Assembly: GCF_017498565.1 (NCBI RefSeq)
Contig: NZ_CP071794.1
Span: 806,001 to 870,000 of the forward strand
Source: Parasphingorhabdus cellanae
GTDB lineage: Bacteria > Pseudomonadota > Alphaproteobacteria > Sphingomonadales > Sphingomonadaceae
Direction of reading: 5' to 3'
DNA length: 64,000 nucleotides
In this document: one piece after another, positions 36,448-45,268 of the stretch
How the letters are laid out: each line of letters opens with the position of its first letter
How positions within the stretch are numbered: the stretch's first letter is position 1
Program-made: the position numbers and the translations under genes
Notes under the pieces: generated by a model
What the model was told of the DNA's origin: nothing
Database searches by the model: none
What the model saw: only the letters and a program-made list of their open reading frames with translations

Positions 36448-36819
36448 ATGACCGAAGCCAACCAAAATCGTCTCGTCTGGACGGAGATACCTGTTACCAA
36501 CTTAAAACGGGCGGGCACTTTCTATGAAACACTGCTCGAAGTGCCCTTAACGGAGGACAATAACGGACCGCAGCCAATGCTCATGCTGCCTGATCTCCAA
36601 GGCAACGGTGCGGTCGGGCACCTCTATGAAGGAAAACCCGTTACTCAGGGAGATGGCATAACCGCGCATCTGGCGGTGAAAGGAAGCCTGGATGACGCGA
36701 TGGCAAGGGTCGCAAGAGGCGGCGGCGAAATCGTGTCCGAAGAGATCACTATTCCTGCTGGCTCTTTTTTCTACGCGAAAGATACCGACGGTAACTCGCT
36801 CGGAATCTTCAAATACTAA
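36448..36819 (+). CDS. VOC superfamily (glyoxalase-like) protein
   Basis: The 123-residue product starts MTEANQNRLVWTEIPVTNLKRAGTFYE, a glyoxalase/bleomycin-resistance fold. The C-terminus has PAGSFFYAKDTDGNSLGIFKY, the usual final strand. Metal-ligand positions are only partly kept, so the reaction is unknown. GGAAC lies before the ATG. It ends one base before the downstream regulator, implying co-transcription and a possible shared ligand or stress response. Confidence 0.82.
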   Translation: MTEANQNRLVWTEIPVTNLKRAGTFYETLLEVPLTEDNNGPQPMLMLPDLQGNGAVGHLYEGKPVTQGDGITAHLAVKGSLDDAMARVARGGGEIVSEEITIPAGSFFYAKDTDGNSLGIFKY

Positions 36820-36820
36820 T

Positions 36821-37513
36821 ATGCGTAGAGCCGACCGCCTGTTTCAGATTGTGCAATATCTGCGCGGTGGTCGGCTCATTACAGCGGCTAGGCTCGCTGA
36901 GCGTTTGGAAGTTTCTGAACGTACCATCTATCGCGACATTGCGGACCTTCAGTCGACCGGCGTCCCGATCGATGGCGAGGCGGGTATCGGCTATATCATG
37001 CGCAGTGGATTTGATCTGCCGCCGCTGATGTTCACGCGCGAGGAGATTGTCGCGCTTGTCACCGGTGCCCGCATGGTGCGCGCTTGGGGTGGCACCGCCA
37101 TGGTGGGCGCGGCGGAAGAAGCGTTAGTCAAAATTGAAACCGTATTGCCCGAAAAAGAACGCGGCCGAGTCGGCGGCACCAAGATATTCGCACCCGAAAT
37201 GGGGCTCGGCGATCAGACAAGAGCCATAATCGACCTTTGTGAGGCCGCTATCGAAGCGCGCAGTATATTGTCTTTCGACTATCATGATCAGGCAGGCTTA
37301 GCTACAACCCGCAATGTTCAGCCATTGGGACTGTGGTTCTGGGGCAAAAAATGGACATTGGTCGCATGGTGCGAATTGCGTGATAATTTCCGGATGTTTC
37401 GCCTAGATCGTATGGAAAAGCTTGCTAAAACAGGCCGCACTTACGCTCAGGTGCCGGAACGGTCACTGGCCGAAATCCTGAGGCAGATCGAAGACAAATA
37501 TGGCAAACAGTAA
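36821..37513 (+). CDS. YafY-type HTH/WYL transcriptional regulator
   Basis: The start MRRADRLFQIVQYLR (ATG at 36821) follows the VOC stop by one base. The product has 230 residues. HTH_11 occupies residues 1-60 (TAARLAERLEVSERTIYRDI), and a WYL domain lies near 125-195, with the ligand motif read here as RNVQPLGLWFWGKKWTLVAW. WYL regulators often sense nucleic-acid or metabolite ligands. The linked VOC gene is the likely target or partner. Confidence 0.88.
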   Translation: MRRADRLFQIVQYLRGGRLITAARLAERLEVSERTIYRDIADLQSTGVPIDGEAGIGYIMRSGFDLPPLMFTREEIVALVTGARMVRAWGGTAMVGAAEEALVKIETVLPEKERGRVGGTKIFAPEMGLGDQTRAIIDLCEAAIEARSILSFDYHDQAGLATTRNVQPLGLWFWGKKWTLVAWCELRDNFRMFRLDRMEKLAKTGRTYAQVPERSLAEILRQIEDKYGKQ

Positions 37514-37533
37514 CTTGTTGCTGGATATCACCG

Positions 37534-37878
37534 TCATTCAAAAGTCTCTATCCGTAAGGACCGTGTAGCGTCGCTGATCAGAAAATTAGCTTCATCCGCC
37601 CGTATCTCCGCGATCACGTCGGGATCCGAAACACGCTCCATAAAGGCGTCATAGTCTGCCGGATGAGCAAACCAGATTTCGGTGACAACATCAAAGTCAG
37701 GATCGGCTTGGTCTTCGCGGATACCAGCATTTTCGTGATCGAGATAATGTCGCCGATAGCGCGCAAACATGGGCAGCAAGCGCCGGATTAATGGCACATG
37801 CCTGGCCTCATAATAGGCGCGAAACTCGGCAGATGTCAGTTCAGACTTTTTCGAAATCAGGAAAAACTGTTTGATCAT
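37534..37878 (-). CDS. EthD-domain (ferredoxin-like fold) protein
   Basis: From MIKQFFLISK the 114-residue product has the EthD/ABM pattern: KSELTSAEFRAYYEARHVPLIRRLLP, then DVVTEIWFAHPADYDAFMERVSDP (in two parts), both typical. Related proteins serve as dimeric aromatic or ring-modifying accessory enzymes. No substrate is visible. GGGTGGGA precedes the ATG; a GTG lies three codons earlier. Confidence 0.72.
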   Translation of the reverse strand: MIKQFFLISKKSELTSAEFRAYYEARHVPLIRRLLPMFARYRRHYLDHENAGIREDQADPDFDVVTEIWFAHPADYDAFMERVSDPDVIAEIRADEANFLISDATRSLRIETFE

Positions 37879-37983
37879 TAGTCCCACCCCATGATTTAAT
37901 CTGCGACATTATAGGGCATGGTGTAACCTGTGAGCTATCGGCTGCGAACTAACAAATATCTATACCGAAAAAAGGCTTTAGAC

Positions 37984-38778
37984 ATGCTATCGCGGTTCTT
38001 GTTATCCTTCGTGGCTCTCTCGCTCTCAACCAGTGCATGGGCGGCGCATGATCATTCCGACTGGAACTCTCTGCTGAAACGCAATGTTGTCGTTACCGGC
38101 GGAGGCACTTCGTCAAAGGTCAACTATGCGCGCTTCAAAACAGATCGGGCGAAGCTAAAAACCTATCTCGATTCCACATCGTCTGTCAGCCAAGCAACCT
38201 TCAATAAATGGTCCAAAAACGATCAGCTCGCTTTTCTGATCAACGCTTATAATGCTTGGACGGTTGAACTAATTCTAACCGAATATCCCAATTTGAAATC
38301 GATCAAGGATCTCGGCTCGATCATCCGGTCTCCCTGGAAACAGAAATTCATCCCGCTATTCGGCAAGACCGTATCACTCGATCATATCGAGCACACGTTG
38401 ATCCGCGGCAGCGGACGTTACAACGAGCCGCGCATCCATTTTGCAGTGAACTGTGCCAGCATCGGATGCCCGGCGCTTCGCAACTCCGCCTATCGCGGTA
38501 ACACTCTGTCCGCTCAACTTCAAACGGCGACAAAAGATTTCCTGCGCGACCGCAGCCGCAATCGCTTGAAAGACGGCAAGCTTCAGGTCTCCAATATCTT
38601 CAAATGGTATCGTGGCGATTTTGAAAAGGGGTGGCGCGGCGCGCAAAACCTCAATCAGTTTCTCGCCATCTATGCTGGGTCGCTCGACTTGACCAAGGGT
38701 CAGCAAGCGGCATTGAAATCTGGCAAGATAAAGGTCAGCTTTCTAAGTTATGATTGGCGCTTGAACCGGATCCGATAG
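37984..38778 (+). CDS. DUF547 secreted protein
   Basis: The 264-residue product starts with a signal peptide (MLSRFLLSFVALSLSTSAWA). The DUF547 core is complete: QLAFLINAYNAWTVELILTEYP near 83-104, GKTVSLDHIEHTLIR near 132-147, and HFAVNCASIGCPALR near 157-171. The family may be a cysteine-dependent enzyme of the transglutaminase-like type, given the conserved Cys in ASIGCP. The start is set by AAGG upstream and the leader. It is followed by a DUF3047 gene three bases later. Confidence 0.85.
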   Translation: MLSRFLLSFVALSLSTSAWAAHDHSDWNSLLKRNVVVTGGGTSSKVNYARFKTDRAKLKTYLDSTSSVSQATFNKWSKNDQLAFLINAYNAWTVELILTEYPNLKSIKDLGSIIRSPWKQKFIPLFGKTVSLDHIEHTLIRGSGRYNEPRIHFAVNCASIGCPALRNSAYRGNTLSAQLQTATKDFLRDRSRNRLKDGKLQVSNIFKWYRGDFEKGWRGAQNLNQFLAIYAGSLDLTKGQQAALKSGKIKVSFLSYDWRLNRIR

Positions 38779-38781
38779 ACC

Positions 38782-39522
38782 ATGCACAAAATCGCTCTTT
38801 CCGCCATCGCCTTCATTCTCACCGCTTCATCAGCTCCCGTTTCGGCGCAATCGGGCGGCCTCCAAAGGATCAGTAACTTCGCCAGCGGTACGGCCGGATG
38901 GCGCAGCGTACAAATCGACAAGAAAGTCCCGGCGACAAAGTTCACGGCCAAACGCATTCAGGGCGTCCCAGCCATTCAGGCCTATGCGCGCAAAAGCATG
39001 GCCCTGTTCACGCGGCCAGTGACTGTCAACCTTGCGAAAACTCCAGTGCTCTGCTGGCGCTGGCGGGTTAACGATGTTGTGAGAACAGCGAACATCGCCA
39101 AAAAGTCAGGCGATGATCAGGCAGCGCGTGTGTATATCGGGCTTGACCTGCCGAACAGCAAAATCCCGCTAGGCACTCGCGCCCAACTGGCGCTGGCCAG
39201 GACACGCGGCAGCGAAGCGATACCTGACGGAGCGATAAACTATGTCTGGGATAACCGCTTTCCAGTTGGGACTGCTCGCAACAATGTCTATACCAAACAA
39301 GCAAAGATCATCGTCGCGCAGAGCGGAGCTGCACAAGCCGGAACATGGGTGAATGAACGCCGCGACCTTGCTGCCGATATCCAAAAACAATTTAAAACCG
39401 GCAGAGCCAAAGTTACCTCTATCGCCATATCCAGTGATACGGATAATAGTGGAGAGACCGTGACAGCTGCGTTTGCCGATATCCATCTGGTTTCTGCAAA
39501 CGCTAAATGTCAGTATAGATAA
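38782..39522 (+). CDS. DUF3047 secreted protein
   Basis: The 246-residue product starts with a signal peptide (cleavage after APVSA). Family blocks are seen: PVLCWRWRVND near 92-102, KSGDDQAARVYIGLDLP near 110-126, AINYVWDNR, and VNERRDLAADIQKQF near 190-204. It may bind or act on cell-envelope polymers; function is not established. It lies three bases after the DUF547 stop, suggesting a two-gene envelope operon. Confidence 0.82.
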   Translation: MHKIALSAIAFILTASSAPVSAQSGGLQRISNFASGTAGWRSVQIDKKVPATKFTAKRIQGVPAIQAYARKSMALFTRPVTVNLAKTPVLCWRWRVNDVVRTANIAKKSGDDQAARVYIGLDLPNSKIPLGTRAQLALARTRGSEAIPDGAINYVWDNRFPVGTARNNVYTKQAKIIVAQSGAAQAGTWVNERRDLAADIQKQFKTGRAKVTSIAISSDTDNSGETVTAAFADIHLVSANAKCQYR

Positions 39523-39593
39523 AGACTGACTACAAGCTGGCGACGGCCTGTTATAGCTTTCATCCTCAAATTTCGCCGCCATAGGAGACGATC

Positions 39594-40220
39594 ATGGCTT
39601 TATCTTCATCCACCCTCACCTTCTACACCAACCCGATGTCCCGTGGTCAGATCGCCCGCTGGGCGCTTCATGAAGCCGGGGCGGACTATGATCAGAAAAT
39701 TGTCCAATATGGCGAGGAGATAAAGTCTGCGGACTATCTTGCGATCAACCCTATGGGTAAGGTGCCAGCGATTGTTCACAATGGCAAAACCGTTACAGAA
39801 TGTGCTGCAATCTGCGCCTATCTGGCGGATGCTTTTCTCGGTGCCGGGCTTGCGCCGACGCCGGACGAACAGGCCGACTATTATCGCTGGCTGTTTTTCG
39901 CGGCAGGGCCAGTTGAACAAGCTGTCATGGATCGCAATTTGGGATTGTCACCCACCACCGAACAAGAACGCTCGGCTGGTTATGGCAGTTATGACCGCGC
40001 GATGGATGTGCTGGACCAAATGCTGCAGTCCAATCAATATGTCTGTGGAGACCGTTTTACGATGGCAGACGTTTATGTCGGATCACAGGTGGATTGGGGC
40101 TTGCAATTTCAAACTTTTCCAGAGCGCGACAGTTTTACTGCCTATGCAGAGCGTCTGCGGGAACGCGAGAAATACAAGGAATCCAAAGCGATTGACGCAG
40201 CATTAATGCCGGAATCCTAA
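39594..40220 (+). CDS. Glutathione S-transferase family protein
   Basis: The 208-residue product has an N-terminal thioredoxin-like domain (LTFYTNPMSRGQIARWALHEAG near 7-28, KVPAIVHNGKTVTECAAICAYLAD near 56-79, the cis-Pro and Glu-Cys glutathione contacts) and an all-helical C-terminal domain with FTMADVYVGSQVDWG. The catalytic Ser/Cys position is Ser19-like. Substrate is unknown; detoxification or thiol exchange is usual. A GGAGACGATC site lies upstream. Confidence 0.88.
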   Translation: MALSSSTLTFYTNPMSRGQIARWALHEAGADYDQKIVQYGEEIKSADYLAINPMGKVPAIVHNGKTVTECAAICAYLADAFLGAGLAPTPDEQADYYRWLFFAAGPVEQAVMDRNLGLSPTTEQERSAGYGSYDRAMDVLDQMLQSNQYVCGDRFTMADVYVGSQVDWGLQFQTFPERDSFTAYAERLREREKYKESKAIDAALMPES

Positions 40221-40330
40221 AACAAACCAATAAAAAACACGGGCGCTGTAACCTTATTCGGTGCTGGCCCGAAACCTTCTATGAGAGCAGCAAGCAAGTG
40301 CTGGCTGCTAACGATAGGAAGGACGAAGTC

Positions 40331-40780
40331 ATGAAAAATGTTACCCTCGCTGCTGCAGCTGCCCTTATCAGCACCACCGCAACACCCGCATTTGCTGACT
40401 CCGCCATCGACACCGAAACCATGGTCGAGACTGCTGCCCCTCAACAGCATCAAGCGATCGACCTTCCTATCGGCCATTTCAATCTGGCAGGCGTAACAAC
40501 AGACCAAGGCTATAGCTTCATGGCTACGATGGTGGATATATTTGAGCCAGGTTACAGAGTACAAGACAACGGCGCTCGCCCCGCTTCTAAACCGAATGAG
40601 AGTCTTGCTAGCCTGCTGGTGTCAGAAGAATTTTCTTACCGGTCCACTGCTCAGGACAGCGGTGTGGATGCAGTCAATCCGGGCCGCTTCATATCAAGCT
40701 CTGTCCGCTCAGACTATCTATCCGATGCCGGACCAGCTGCAGCCGACAAAAGCTCTATCGGAATACGCTTCGGCTTTTAA
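40331..40780 (+). CDS. Small secreted protein of unknown function
   Basis: The 149-residue product starts MKNVTLAAAAALISTTATPAFA, a signal peptide, after GGAAGGA. The mature part is hydrophilic with a repeated Ser/Asp-rich C-terminal half ending in SSIGIRFGF, a C-terminal aromatic motif like those of outer-membrane-associated proteins. I do not recognise a family. No neighbour suggests a role; it is followed by a terminator. Confidence 0.55.
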   Translation: MKNVTLAAAAALISTTATPAFADSAIDTETMVETAAPQQHQAIDLPIGHFNLAGVTTDQGYSFMATMVDIFEPGYRVQDNGARPASKPNESLASLLVSEEFSYRSTAQDSGVDAVNPGRFISSSVRSDYLSDAGPAAADKSSIGIRFGF

Positions 40781-40834
40781 CCTCATCCCTCCTTCTTTCA
40801 GCGCTCTCTCCTCATTTCTGGAAAGCTGAAAGAC

Positions 40835-40872
40835 AAAGGCCAGATGGTTCACTCCATCTGGCCTTCTTTTTT
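40835..40872 (+). terminator. Terminator between convergent genes
   Basis: Arms AAGGCCAGATGG and CCATCTGGCCTT form a twelve-base stem with a short loop, then TCTTTTTT on the plus strand. It lies between the convergent small secreted protein and lipoprotein genes and may serve both directions weakly. Confidence 0.85.
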
Positions 40873-40902
40873 GTCCAAACCCAAATAACGGCTCGGGAAT
40901 AG

Positions 40903-41610
40903 TCAACCGCCCTCGGTCAGGCCTGTTGTATTGATTGTCTCATCAGCTGCGTCCTGGGCCTGCTCCGGTGCATATTGCCGGCGCCAAGCATCAAGATCAC
41001 GCTCATATTCTTCGTAAGCGAGATAAAAGTCAGTAAACGGTTTTTCGAGTTCCATCAGCGCCTGTGCGCCGAAAGCTTCCATATCTTCTGGTTTCGTTAC
41101 AATTGCGCGCTGACTCACTTGTACAGCCTGATCGCAAAACGGGCGACGGAGAGGCGAAAAGGACCAGTAATTATACAGGCGCGTCTGGTGGCGGTCATGG
41201 GCCTGCTGATAGCCATTTCCTATATCGCGGCGGAATTTACGCAGGATCGCGCTATTGGCGTTGCGCAGAAACCGCTTATTATTGCCAATAAACGCATTAT
41301 AGTCACTAACGATCCGCTCATATTGTGGACCGGTGCAACTAAGCGCTGCGACATTTAAAGCGGCACGAACGTGCCACACGGTTTGTAGTGGCCCTATGTC
41401 GCGGTTAATCGTTTGCCGTAAGCCATCTGGGCGCAGTTGCGGTACAATCGTATTGATACTCGCTCCAAATGGCGTTGTTGGTGCACGCGGCGTATATTGT
41501 GGCACCACGACAGGCGCGACCGGTGGCGGCGGGGGTGTCTGACAAGCCGCCAAAACAGATACAGCTGCCGTCGCCATCAACAGACGGACTTTGTTTATAC
41601 CCTGGAACAC
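40903..41610 (-). CDS. Lipoprotein of unknown function
   Basis: The 235-residue product has a lipobox at SVLAACQTPPPPP (Cys22), then a Pro-rich spacer and a long, helical mature region (about 80-190). No family is recognised. Residues near the end, DAWRRQYAPEQAQDAADE, form an acidic tail. It is probably anchored in the inner or outer membrane. Its role is unknown. Confidence 0.6.
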   Translation of the reverse strand: MFQGINKVRLLMATAAVSVLAACQTPPPPPVAPVVVPQYTPRAPTTPFGASINTIVPQLRPDGLRQTINRDIGPLQTVWHVRAALNVAALSCTGPQYERIVSDYNAFIGNNKRFLRNANSAILRKFRRDIGNGYQQAHDRHQTRLYNYWSFSPLRRPFCDQAVQVSQRAIVTKPEDMEAFGAQALMELEKPFTDFYLAYEEYERDLDAWRRQYAPEQAQDAADETINTTGLTEGG

Positions 41611-41696
41611 TTCACTCTCCCCTATAACAATCCAAAATCCTTATGACGCGGCTTTGTCATTGTCCAGTTATAGCAATCGAAAAGCGGTCAAAAGGC

Positions 41697-41731
41697 AAAA
41701 GAAAAAGCCCAGCAGTTTCCTACCGGGCTTT
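41697..41731 (-). terminator. Terminator after the Bax-inhibitor-1 gene
   Basis: On the minus strand AGCCCGGTAG, a GAAA tetraloop and CTGCTGGGCT pair over ten bases (two G-U), followed by TTTTTC. It is about 30 bases past the stop. Confidence 0.8.
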
Positions 41732-41760
41732 GTTCTAGTTCAAAGCATATGAATAGAGGC

Positions 41761-42495
41761 TTAGTCCTGGCTGCCCATGAAGCTGAGCAGGAACTGGAAC
41801 ATATTGATAAAGTCCAGATACAGGTTCAGAGCGCTCATGATGATGACCTTTCCGACCATGTCGGTGCCGGCGACATAAGCATACATGCTTTTGATCCGTT
41901 GCGTGTCGTAAGCGGTCAGACCAGCAAAGACCAGAACACCGATCGCACTGATAACAAAATGCATCATCGTGGACTGCAGGAAGATGTTGATCACCATCGC
42001 CACCAACAAGCCGATAACACCCATGATCAGGAAACTGCCCCAACCGGACAAATCTTTCTTAGTAGTATAACCGAACAGGCTAAGCCCCAGGAAAGCCGCC
42101 GATGTGGCAAAAAATGTCTGGGCAATTGAAGCGCCGGTGTAGACCAGGAAAATAGTCGACATGGAAAGACCCATCAAGGTCGCGAAGCCCCAGAACATCG
42201 CCTGAAGGGTAAATGTCGAAAATTTATTCTGTCCAAAGCTCATCGCGAATACGATTGCCAATGGAGAAAGGATAATCAGCCATTTCAGCGGTCCGCCACC
42301 AAACATGATTTCCGCTGCCATGCCAGAACTGGCAAACAGCATCGCCACAATACCGGTAAGCAGCACACCGCTTGCCATGTAATTATAGACTTTGAGCATG
42401 TAAGACCGCAATCCGGCGTCATAAGCGACATCGGATTGTGGCGTCGTGCCAACAGGTGTACGCGACATTGTCGCTCTAGGGTCAGGCCAAGCCAT
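41761..42495 (-). CDS. Bax inhibitor-1/YccA family membrane protein
   Basis: From the ATG at 42495 (AGGAG ten bases upstream; a TTG lies three codons earlier) the product has 244 residues with seven hydrophobic segments. A UPF0005-type motif, GLTAYDTQRIKSMYAYVAG, lies near 180-198 and contains the conserved Asp-Thr pair. Family members act in calcium or proton handling in the inner membrane and interact with FtsH in enteric bacteria. The N-terminus MAWPDPRATMSRTPVG is the usual alphaproteobacterial form. Confidence 0.9.
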   Translation of the reverse strand: MAWPDPRATMSRTPVGTTPQSDVAYDAGLRSYMLKVYNYMASGVLLTGIVAMLFASSGMAAEIMFGGGPLKWLIILSPLAIVFAMSFGQNKFSTFTLQAMFWGFATLMGLSMSTIFLVYTGASIAQTFFATSAAFLGLSLFGYTTKKDLSGWGSFLIMGVIGLLVAMVINIFLQSTMMHFVISAIGVLVFAGLTAYDTQRIKSMYAYVAGTDMVGKVIIMSALNLYLDFINMFQFLLSFMGSQD

Positions 42496-42790
42496 GATAT
42501 TCAAACTCCTCGGTTATTCAGCCGCAAAAATACATGACTGCGGCGCTATCCTAGTCAATATCGGTTGATTATGTGAATTTTTCAAGAAAAACCGGATGTG
42601 TAGCGCATAAAATCAACAAACAAACTCATAGATAACATCAATCGATATTAGAAATTCACGCAGGAAAGCCGTGGTTGAGGGTGAAATATGCCACGAATCA
42701 AGACTTAATCGATGATTTCGAAAATCTGCAGGCTTGTTTGGATCGGTTGTCCCGTTACGAACATTCTACACCAGATGCCATCAGCCATTT
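42496..42790. other. Intergenic stretch, no gene seen
   Basis: This 295-base gap between two minus-strand genes is AT-rich near 42540-42660 and probably holds the Bax-inhibitor-1 gene promoter. I see no open frame of credible composition, repeat or terminator. Confidence 0.5.
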
Positions 42791-43264
42791 TTAAACAGCT
42801 TGGGATCGGGACAGGCTTTTAATAAGAGCCTTGGCACCGGCAACCGCATCAGCCCAGGTCACATCAAACGCTTGATCATCTTTATAATAAGGATCAGCAA
42901 CATTTTCTCCTGCTCGCCCCTCCACATGATCAAGCAACAGCGACAGGGTAGCGCTGCCATCGACAGGCTCCATGGCTTGCAAATTCCTCAAATTATCGCC
43001 ATCAAGCGCTATAATGTGATCGAAATCCCGAAAGTCCGCCGTTCGAACTGGACGCGCCCTGAGATGATCAATCGGAGCGCCGTTTTTCGCCGCCACCGTC
43101 TGCGCCCGATCATCGGGCGGCTGGCCGGTATGCCAGTCATGCGTTCCGGCCGAGTCAATGATCAAACTTAGCCCGGACAGGGCAGATTGCTGACGCAGCG
43201 CTGCTTCCGCCAATGGAGATCGGCAGATATTACCCATACAAACAAAAAGAACTGAAATAGCCAA
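42791..43264 (-). CDS. Low-molecular-weight protein-tyrosine phosphatase
   Basis: The 157-residue protein carries the P-loop CMGNICRSP near residues 9-17 (Cys-x4-5-Cys-Arg-Ser type) and the general-acid loop DPYYKDD near 123-129. It dephosphorylates phosphotyrosine in the cytosol; in many alphaproteobacteria related enzymes act in exopolysaccharide control or arsenate reduction. No cps or ars genes are nearby, so the target is unknown. Confidence 0.88.
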   Translation of the reverse strand: MAISVLFVCMGNICRSPLAEAALRQQSALSGLSLIIDSAGTHDWHTGQPPDDRAQTVAAKNGAPIDHLRARPVRTADFRDFDHIIALDGDNLRNLQAMEPVDGSATLSLLLDHVEGRAGENVADPYYKDDQAFDVTWADAVAGAKALIKSLSRSQAV

Positions 43265-43316
43265 GCGACCCCCCGATAGCTAAATTTAGTAGTAAGATTT
43301 TATCGACTATATGTGA

Positions 43317-43898
43317 TTATCGGACCGGTTCGAATTTCTGAAGCTCAAAAATACCGCAAGCAACACGCCCTCCACTTTCTCCTGACGGATCCGTCTTCAT
43401 ATCGTCGGGACCCGCGTGCACGACAAATGCCGCGCCGTCGCTATCCATAAGCGCATTCGCGCCCTCTTTCAGGTTACCGCCTTCAATAGTGGCCTCGATA
43501 GAACCTGATCCGTCTTCTCCAATTTCCAGATTGACGAAATCACCCATATGTGCGCCTTTCGGATTATCAAATCCATGCTGCTTTTCGGTCGGATTCCAGT
43601 GGCCACCAGCAGACTTGAAATCCGGGCCATCGCATTTCCCGACCTGATGGATATGAACACCGCGTGGTCCTGGCTCAAGACCCCGGGCATCAACGCGAAC
43701 AATCAAGCCGCCATCACCTTCGCCGATAATAACTTCTCCATATTGTGTTCCATCGGCGCCAAGCAAAGTTGCTCTTGCAATACTCTCGGCTGGCGAAACT
43801 TCAGAATCAGAATTCCCGTCGCTGCAAGCGACTAATGAGATGCTCAGTCCTGCTATTAACAGCCTCAAGCTACCCGTTTTTCCAAGTTGACGAATCAT
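43317..43898 (-). CDS. sodC: Lipoprotein Cu,Zn superoxide dismutase
   Basis: From MIRQLGKTGS the product has 193 residues with a lipobox (LSISLVAC). Metal motifs are intact: HIHQVGKC (Cu ligands and disulfide Cys), HWNPTEKQHG, GAHMGDF with the zinc Asp, and VVHAGPDD. The C-terminal GRVACGIF closes the disulfide. It removes periplasmic superoxide. It is divergent from folK. The upstream 12 in-frame codons overlap the folK leader and are left out. Confidence 0.9.
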   Translation of the reverse strand: MIRQLGKTGSLRLLIAGLSISLVACSDGNSDSEVSPAESIARATLLGADGTQYGEVIIGEGDGGLIVRVDARGLEPGPRGVHIHQVGKCDGPDFKSAGGHWNPTEKQHGFDNPKGAHMGDFVNLEIGEDGSGSIEATIEGGNLKEGANALMDSDGAAFVVHAGPDDMKTDPSGESGGRVACGIFELQKFEPVR

Positions 43899-43996
43899 AA
43901 TGATGTTCCTCGGTTTGCCTTCAGTCCATTCCATGGTAGCAGCGCTTCAATGGCCGTGAAACCATTTAAGTAGCAGCATTTATCGATCGGAGTATG

Positions 43997-44482
43997 ATGC
44001 CAAAAAGCCGCTTTCTGATCGCTTTGGGATCCAATCAGAGGCATGTCCGTCACGGCCTGCCGCCGTTGGTCCTTAACGCAGCGATCGCAGCATTGAGTGA
44101 GCGCGGGATTATAATCGTCAAACGATCATCTATAGTCCGCTCTCTGCCAATAGGGCCTTCAAAGCGTTGTTACGCCAACGCCGTTGTTATAGTCGAAACC
44201 CCGCATGGCCCCATACACATGCTAAAAATATTAAAGTCGGTCGAATCAGCTTTTGGATCAAGGCGCGGGAAGCGCTGGTCGCGGCGTGTGCTTGATCTCG
44301 ATATTATTTTATGGACCAACGGTGCCTTTTCCAGCCGCCACCCGCATCTTGTGATCCCTCATATCGAGATGCGGCGGAGGCCGTTCGTCCTGCGCCCCGC
44401 TGCCGAAATTGCGCCCGACTGGAGCGATCCGGTCACCGGCCTGACGGTTAGGCAATTGGCCTATCGGATTGATCAAACCTAA
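43997..44482 (+). CDS. folK: Hydroxymethyldihydropteridine pyrophosphokinase
   Basis: The 161-residue protein transfers pyrophosphate to 6-hydroxymethyl-dihydropterin in folate synthesis. The signature is RWSRRVLDLDIILW near 91-104 (family: RxxxRxLDLDIL), with ALGSNQ near the start and HLVIPHIEMRRRPFVLRPAAEIAPDW near 115-140 (read in parts). CGGAG lies four bases upstream of the chosen ATG; an ATG one codon earlier is equally possible. The core Gly-Asn motif is normal; the rest is Arg-rich. It is 85 bases upstream of tRNA-Lys. Confidence 0.92.
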   Translation: MPKSRFLIALGSNQRHVRHGLPPLVLNAAIAALSERGIIIVKRSSIVRSLPIGPSKRCYANAVVIVETPHGPIHMLKILKSVESAFGSRRGKRWSRRVLDLDIILWTNGAFSSRHPHLVIPHIEMRRRPFVLRPAAEIAPDWSDPVTGLTVRQLAYRIDQT

Positions 44483-44568
44483 AAACCTCATAAAACCGCC
44501 CAAAGCCGCTTGACCCGAAAGCCAAGCCCCACTAGGGAAGCGCTTCGCAGCAGCAATTGCGCAGTTGT

Positions 44569-44644
44569 GGGCCCTTAGCTCAGTCGGTAGAGCAACTGAC
44601 TTTTAATCAGTAGGTCGCTGGTTCGAACCCAGCAGGGCTCACCA
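44569..44644 (+). tRNA. tRNA-Lys (UUU)
   Basis: A full cloverleaf with encoded CCA. Acceptor pairs GGGCCCT with AGGGCTC (one G-U), T at position 8, the anticodon stem ACTGA/TCAGT with loop CTTTTAA, giving anticodon TTT, and the T arm GCTGGTTCGAACCCAGC (T-loop TTCGAAC). Discriminator A then CCA. It is followed by a decayed integrase remnant, as is usual for tRNA-linked insertion. Confidence 0.96.
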
Positions 44645-44815
44645 TTATTTCAATGATTTAGGGATGGTGGGAACGTTACAGGAGGCTTGCGGGTATCATA
44701 TGGTATTAGATTATGTTCCTGATATTCTATTCTATTCCAGCTTTCCGGATAGATTTAGGGGTCGATCCGGTCCATCGCTTCCCGCACCGTCAGCATGGCG
44801 CCAAACGCCGGATCA

Positions 44816-45268
44816 TCAATTAAGCTTGTCAAGAAACACTCCCCATTTGTCGAGCGCCTCCCGCTTCTCCGGATCATAGCCGTAGCGGTTTTAGACAGCG
44901 GCTATACCGGAGATGATTTCGCTGACATGGTTCAGGACCTTTTCGACAATATCGGGAGCCAGTAAGGCTCTGGCCATGCCTGAGGCAACCGTGCGGCGCA
45001 GGTCATGCAAGCGCCAGCTGGATGTCCCGGATCTCGCCTGAATGCGTTTGAGCATTTTGTTCATGCCGCTGATGGTTGTGGTGCCCGTAACAGAAAAAAC
45101 AAAATCGCAGTCTAGAAATCTAGAAATATCATCAATGACGGACAATAAGTTTCGTGATTGGAAAACTTGACTGACGACTTGTGTAATAGTGGGGACCGCA
45201 ATTGCATGAACCGATTTCAGCGTTTCATTTTGCAGGCCGGCTCCCTTCCTCCTGCTCCACCCGGCCAT
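44816..45268 (-). pseudogene. C-terminal remnant of a tyrosine recombinase (phage integrase)
   Basis: A minus-strand frame shows the catalytic domain of a tyrosine recombinase: FVFSVTGTTTISGMNKMLKR, then SWRLHDLRRTVASGMA (the HxxR box), and VLNHVSEIISGIAAV. At the next codon, TAA (44891-44893), the frame stops, but continues as NRYGYDPEKREALDKWG, the usual integrase tail, to a TGA at 44816. In intact relatives the stop position holds Tyr (VYNRYGY). The N-terminal half of the integrase is missing. The element that placed it beside tRNA-Lys appears lost. Confidence 0.8.

Noticed and set aside
41437..41646. Plus-strand frame opposite the lipoprotein signal region
   Set aside because: Composition reflects the Pro-rich antisense strand; no start signal.
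44645..44815. Possible second attachment repeat or accessory gene beside tRNA-Lys
   Set aside because: I looked for a copy of the tRNA 3' end between 44645 and 45560 and did not see one; short frames here have no family character.
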